Source: Candidatus Pelagibacter sp. (GTDB lineage Bacteria; Pseudomonadota; Alphaproteobacteria; Pelagibacterales; Pelagibacteraceae). Taken from it: DNA of 6,087 nucleotides. The translations under genes and the position numbers were made by a program. Positions within the stretch are counted from its first letter, which is position 1. Each line of letters opens with the position of its first letter. The notes under the pieces are model-generated. The model had not been told where the DNA came from. It worked only from the letters and a program-made list of their open reading frames with translations, and did no database searches. Of this stretch, positions 5,355 through 6,087 are shown one piece after another. The stretch lies in assembly GCA_016777545.1 (NCBI GenBank), contig JADHRH010000059.1, positions 1 to 6,087 on the forward strand. Reading direction: 5' to 3'.

Positions 5355-6087
5355 CTAAGCAGCTGTGTCTTCGTACTCTTCCATAGATGGACATGTGCAA
5401 AACAAGTTTTTATCTCCATAAACATTATCTACTCTACCAACTGGAGGCCAATATTTATTTGTTCTTAAAAACTCTGAAGGATAAGCGGCCTCTTCTCTTT
5501 CATACTTATGATCCCACTTATTGGATGTTAATTCAACGTGAGTATGTGGCGCATTCTTCAATGGGTTGTCAGTCTTATCATATTCACCAGACTGAATTTT
5601 ATCTATTTCTTGTTTTATCTTTATAAGAGTAGAACAAAATTTATCAATTTCACTCAAACTTTCACTTTCTGTAGGTTCAATCATCATTGTACCAGCAACA
5701 GGCCAAGACATTGTTGGAGCATGGTAGCCAAAATCAATCAATCGCTTTGCAATATCTTCTTCAGTGATCCCTGTTTCACTTTTTATCGTTCTAATATCAA
5801 TGATACATTCATGAGCTACATTGCCACTTTTACCCTTATATAAAATTGGAAAAGAGTCTTTTAATTTATGGGCAATATAATTTGCATTTAGTATTGCAAC
5901 TTGTGATGCTTTTCTTAGGCCTTCAGAACCCATCATCTTTATATACATCCATGAAATTGATAAGATACTTGAGCTACCCCAAGGAGCTGCAGATACCGCT
6001 CCCATTCCAGTCACTGGACCACAATCTTTTATCACAGAATGTTTTGGCAAAAATATTTCTAAATGTTTTTTACACGCTATTGGTCCC
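5355..6087 (-). CDS. gcvP: Glycine dehydrogenase (decarboxylating), P-protein, C-terminal part
   Basis: The last 243 codons of the glycine cleavage system P-protein, a PLP enzyme that decarboxylates glycine and passes the aminomethyl group to the lipoyl arm of GcvH. The reading frame is open to the right edge and begins with [18 protein letters not shown], the stretch just after the PLP-binding lysine loop, so the catalytic lysine lies a few codons outside the window. A TTG at 6050-6048 encodes an internal Leu and is not a start. Further family features are [19 protein letters not shown], followed by the conserved [47 protein letters not shown]; and the terminal [27 protein letters not shown] block. 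The protein ends normally with TAG at 5357-5355. Usual partners gcvT and gcvH are not in view; instead a lipid-modification operon follows 12 bp downstream on the same strand. The GPIxVK motif reads GPIACK, a mild deviation. Confidence 0.97.
   Translation of the reverse strand, partial: GPIACKKHLEIFLPKHSVIKDCGPVTGMGAVSAAPWGSSSILSISWMYIKMMGSEGLRKASQVAILNANYIAHKLKDSFPILYKGKSGNVAHECIIDIRTIKSETGITEEDIAKRLIDFGYHAPTMSWPVAGTMMIEPTESESLSEIDKFCSTLIKIKQEIDKIQSGEYDKTDNPLKNAPHTHVELTSNKWDHKYEREEAAYPSEFLRTNKYWPPVGRVDNVYGDKNLFCTCPSMEEYEDTAA

Noticed and set aside
5343..5370. Possible sigmaE/ChrR-type promoter before the COG2907 gene (TAAGA at the ATG)
   Set aside because: No TGATC-like -35 is found at the expected distance upstream; the TAAGA match alone is uninformative in AT-rich DNA.
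5387..5626. Plus-strand open frame of 79 codons
   Set aside because: It lies wholly inside gcvP on the opposite strand, resembles no family, and the gcvP frame is unmistakable.
5538..5843. Plus-strand open frame of 101 codons
   Set aside because: Antisense shadow of gcvP; composition looks like a reverse-strand artefact with no recognisable motif.
6048..6050. TTG as a start of a short 231-codon gene at the right edge
   Set aside because: The frame stays open upstream to the window edge and encodes conserved GcvP sequence ([12 protein letters not shown]), so TTG is an internal Leu.

Overview
The window is very AT-rich (roughly 70% A+T by eye) and almost entirely coding. About 54 of 6087 bases lie outside genes, with junctions of -8 to +21 bp. 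The small compact genes, frequent Lys/Asn/Ile codons, near absence of Shine-Dalgarno sequences and proteobacterial protein families suggest a streamlined free-living marine proteobacterium. SAR11/Pelagibacterales is my first guess and another AT-rich marine lineage such as SAR86 is possible. This assignment is inference from style, not from a marker gene.

Layout, left to right. (1) On the minus strand, tspO (351-818) is followed after 8 bp by the N-terminal 114 codons of a DAO-type FAD oxidoreductase that runs off the left edge (1-342). (2) Diverging from tspO across a 21-bp gap is a plus-strand classical SDR dehydrogenase (840-1601). The gap is a near-palindrome carrying a -10-like box for each direction only 5-6 nt from each ATG. 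(3) The SDR meets a minus-strand operon tail to tail, with the two TAA stops sharing TTAA. (4) That operon, read from the right edge, is gcvP 3' end (5355-6087, partial), COG2907-type FAD/NAD-binding oxidoreductase (4098-5342), DUF1365 protein (3338-4105), cyclopropane-fatty-acid-synthase-like methyltransferase (2160-3338) and DUF3833 lipoprotein (1598-2146). Its junctions are +12, -8, -1 and +13 bp.

The core is the COG2907 / DUF1365 / CFA-like / DUF3833 / SDR set, a module that recurs together in many Proteobacteria. It is plausibly a membrane-lipid acyl-chain modification pathway: a SAM-dependent methyltransferase acts on an unsaturated phospholipid chain and redox enzymes process the product. 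The methyltransferase has Ser and Gln where the classical enzyme has two of its bicarbonate-binding residues (Cys and His). This points to methylation of the double bond, as in Rhodobacter UfaM of the furan-fatty-acid pathway, rather than cyclopropane formation. Homologous genes in Rhodobacter belong to the singlet-oxygen (sigmaE-ChrR) response. Adjacent TspO, a tetrapyrrole-binding membrane protein, fits a photo-oxidative theme, but no sigma/anti-sigma pair is visible here. Placement directly behind gcvP, without a visible terminator, is the odd feature of the local arrangement. No RNA gene, mobile element, CRISPR array or long repeat was found, and there is no gene-free stretch above 21 bp.
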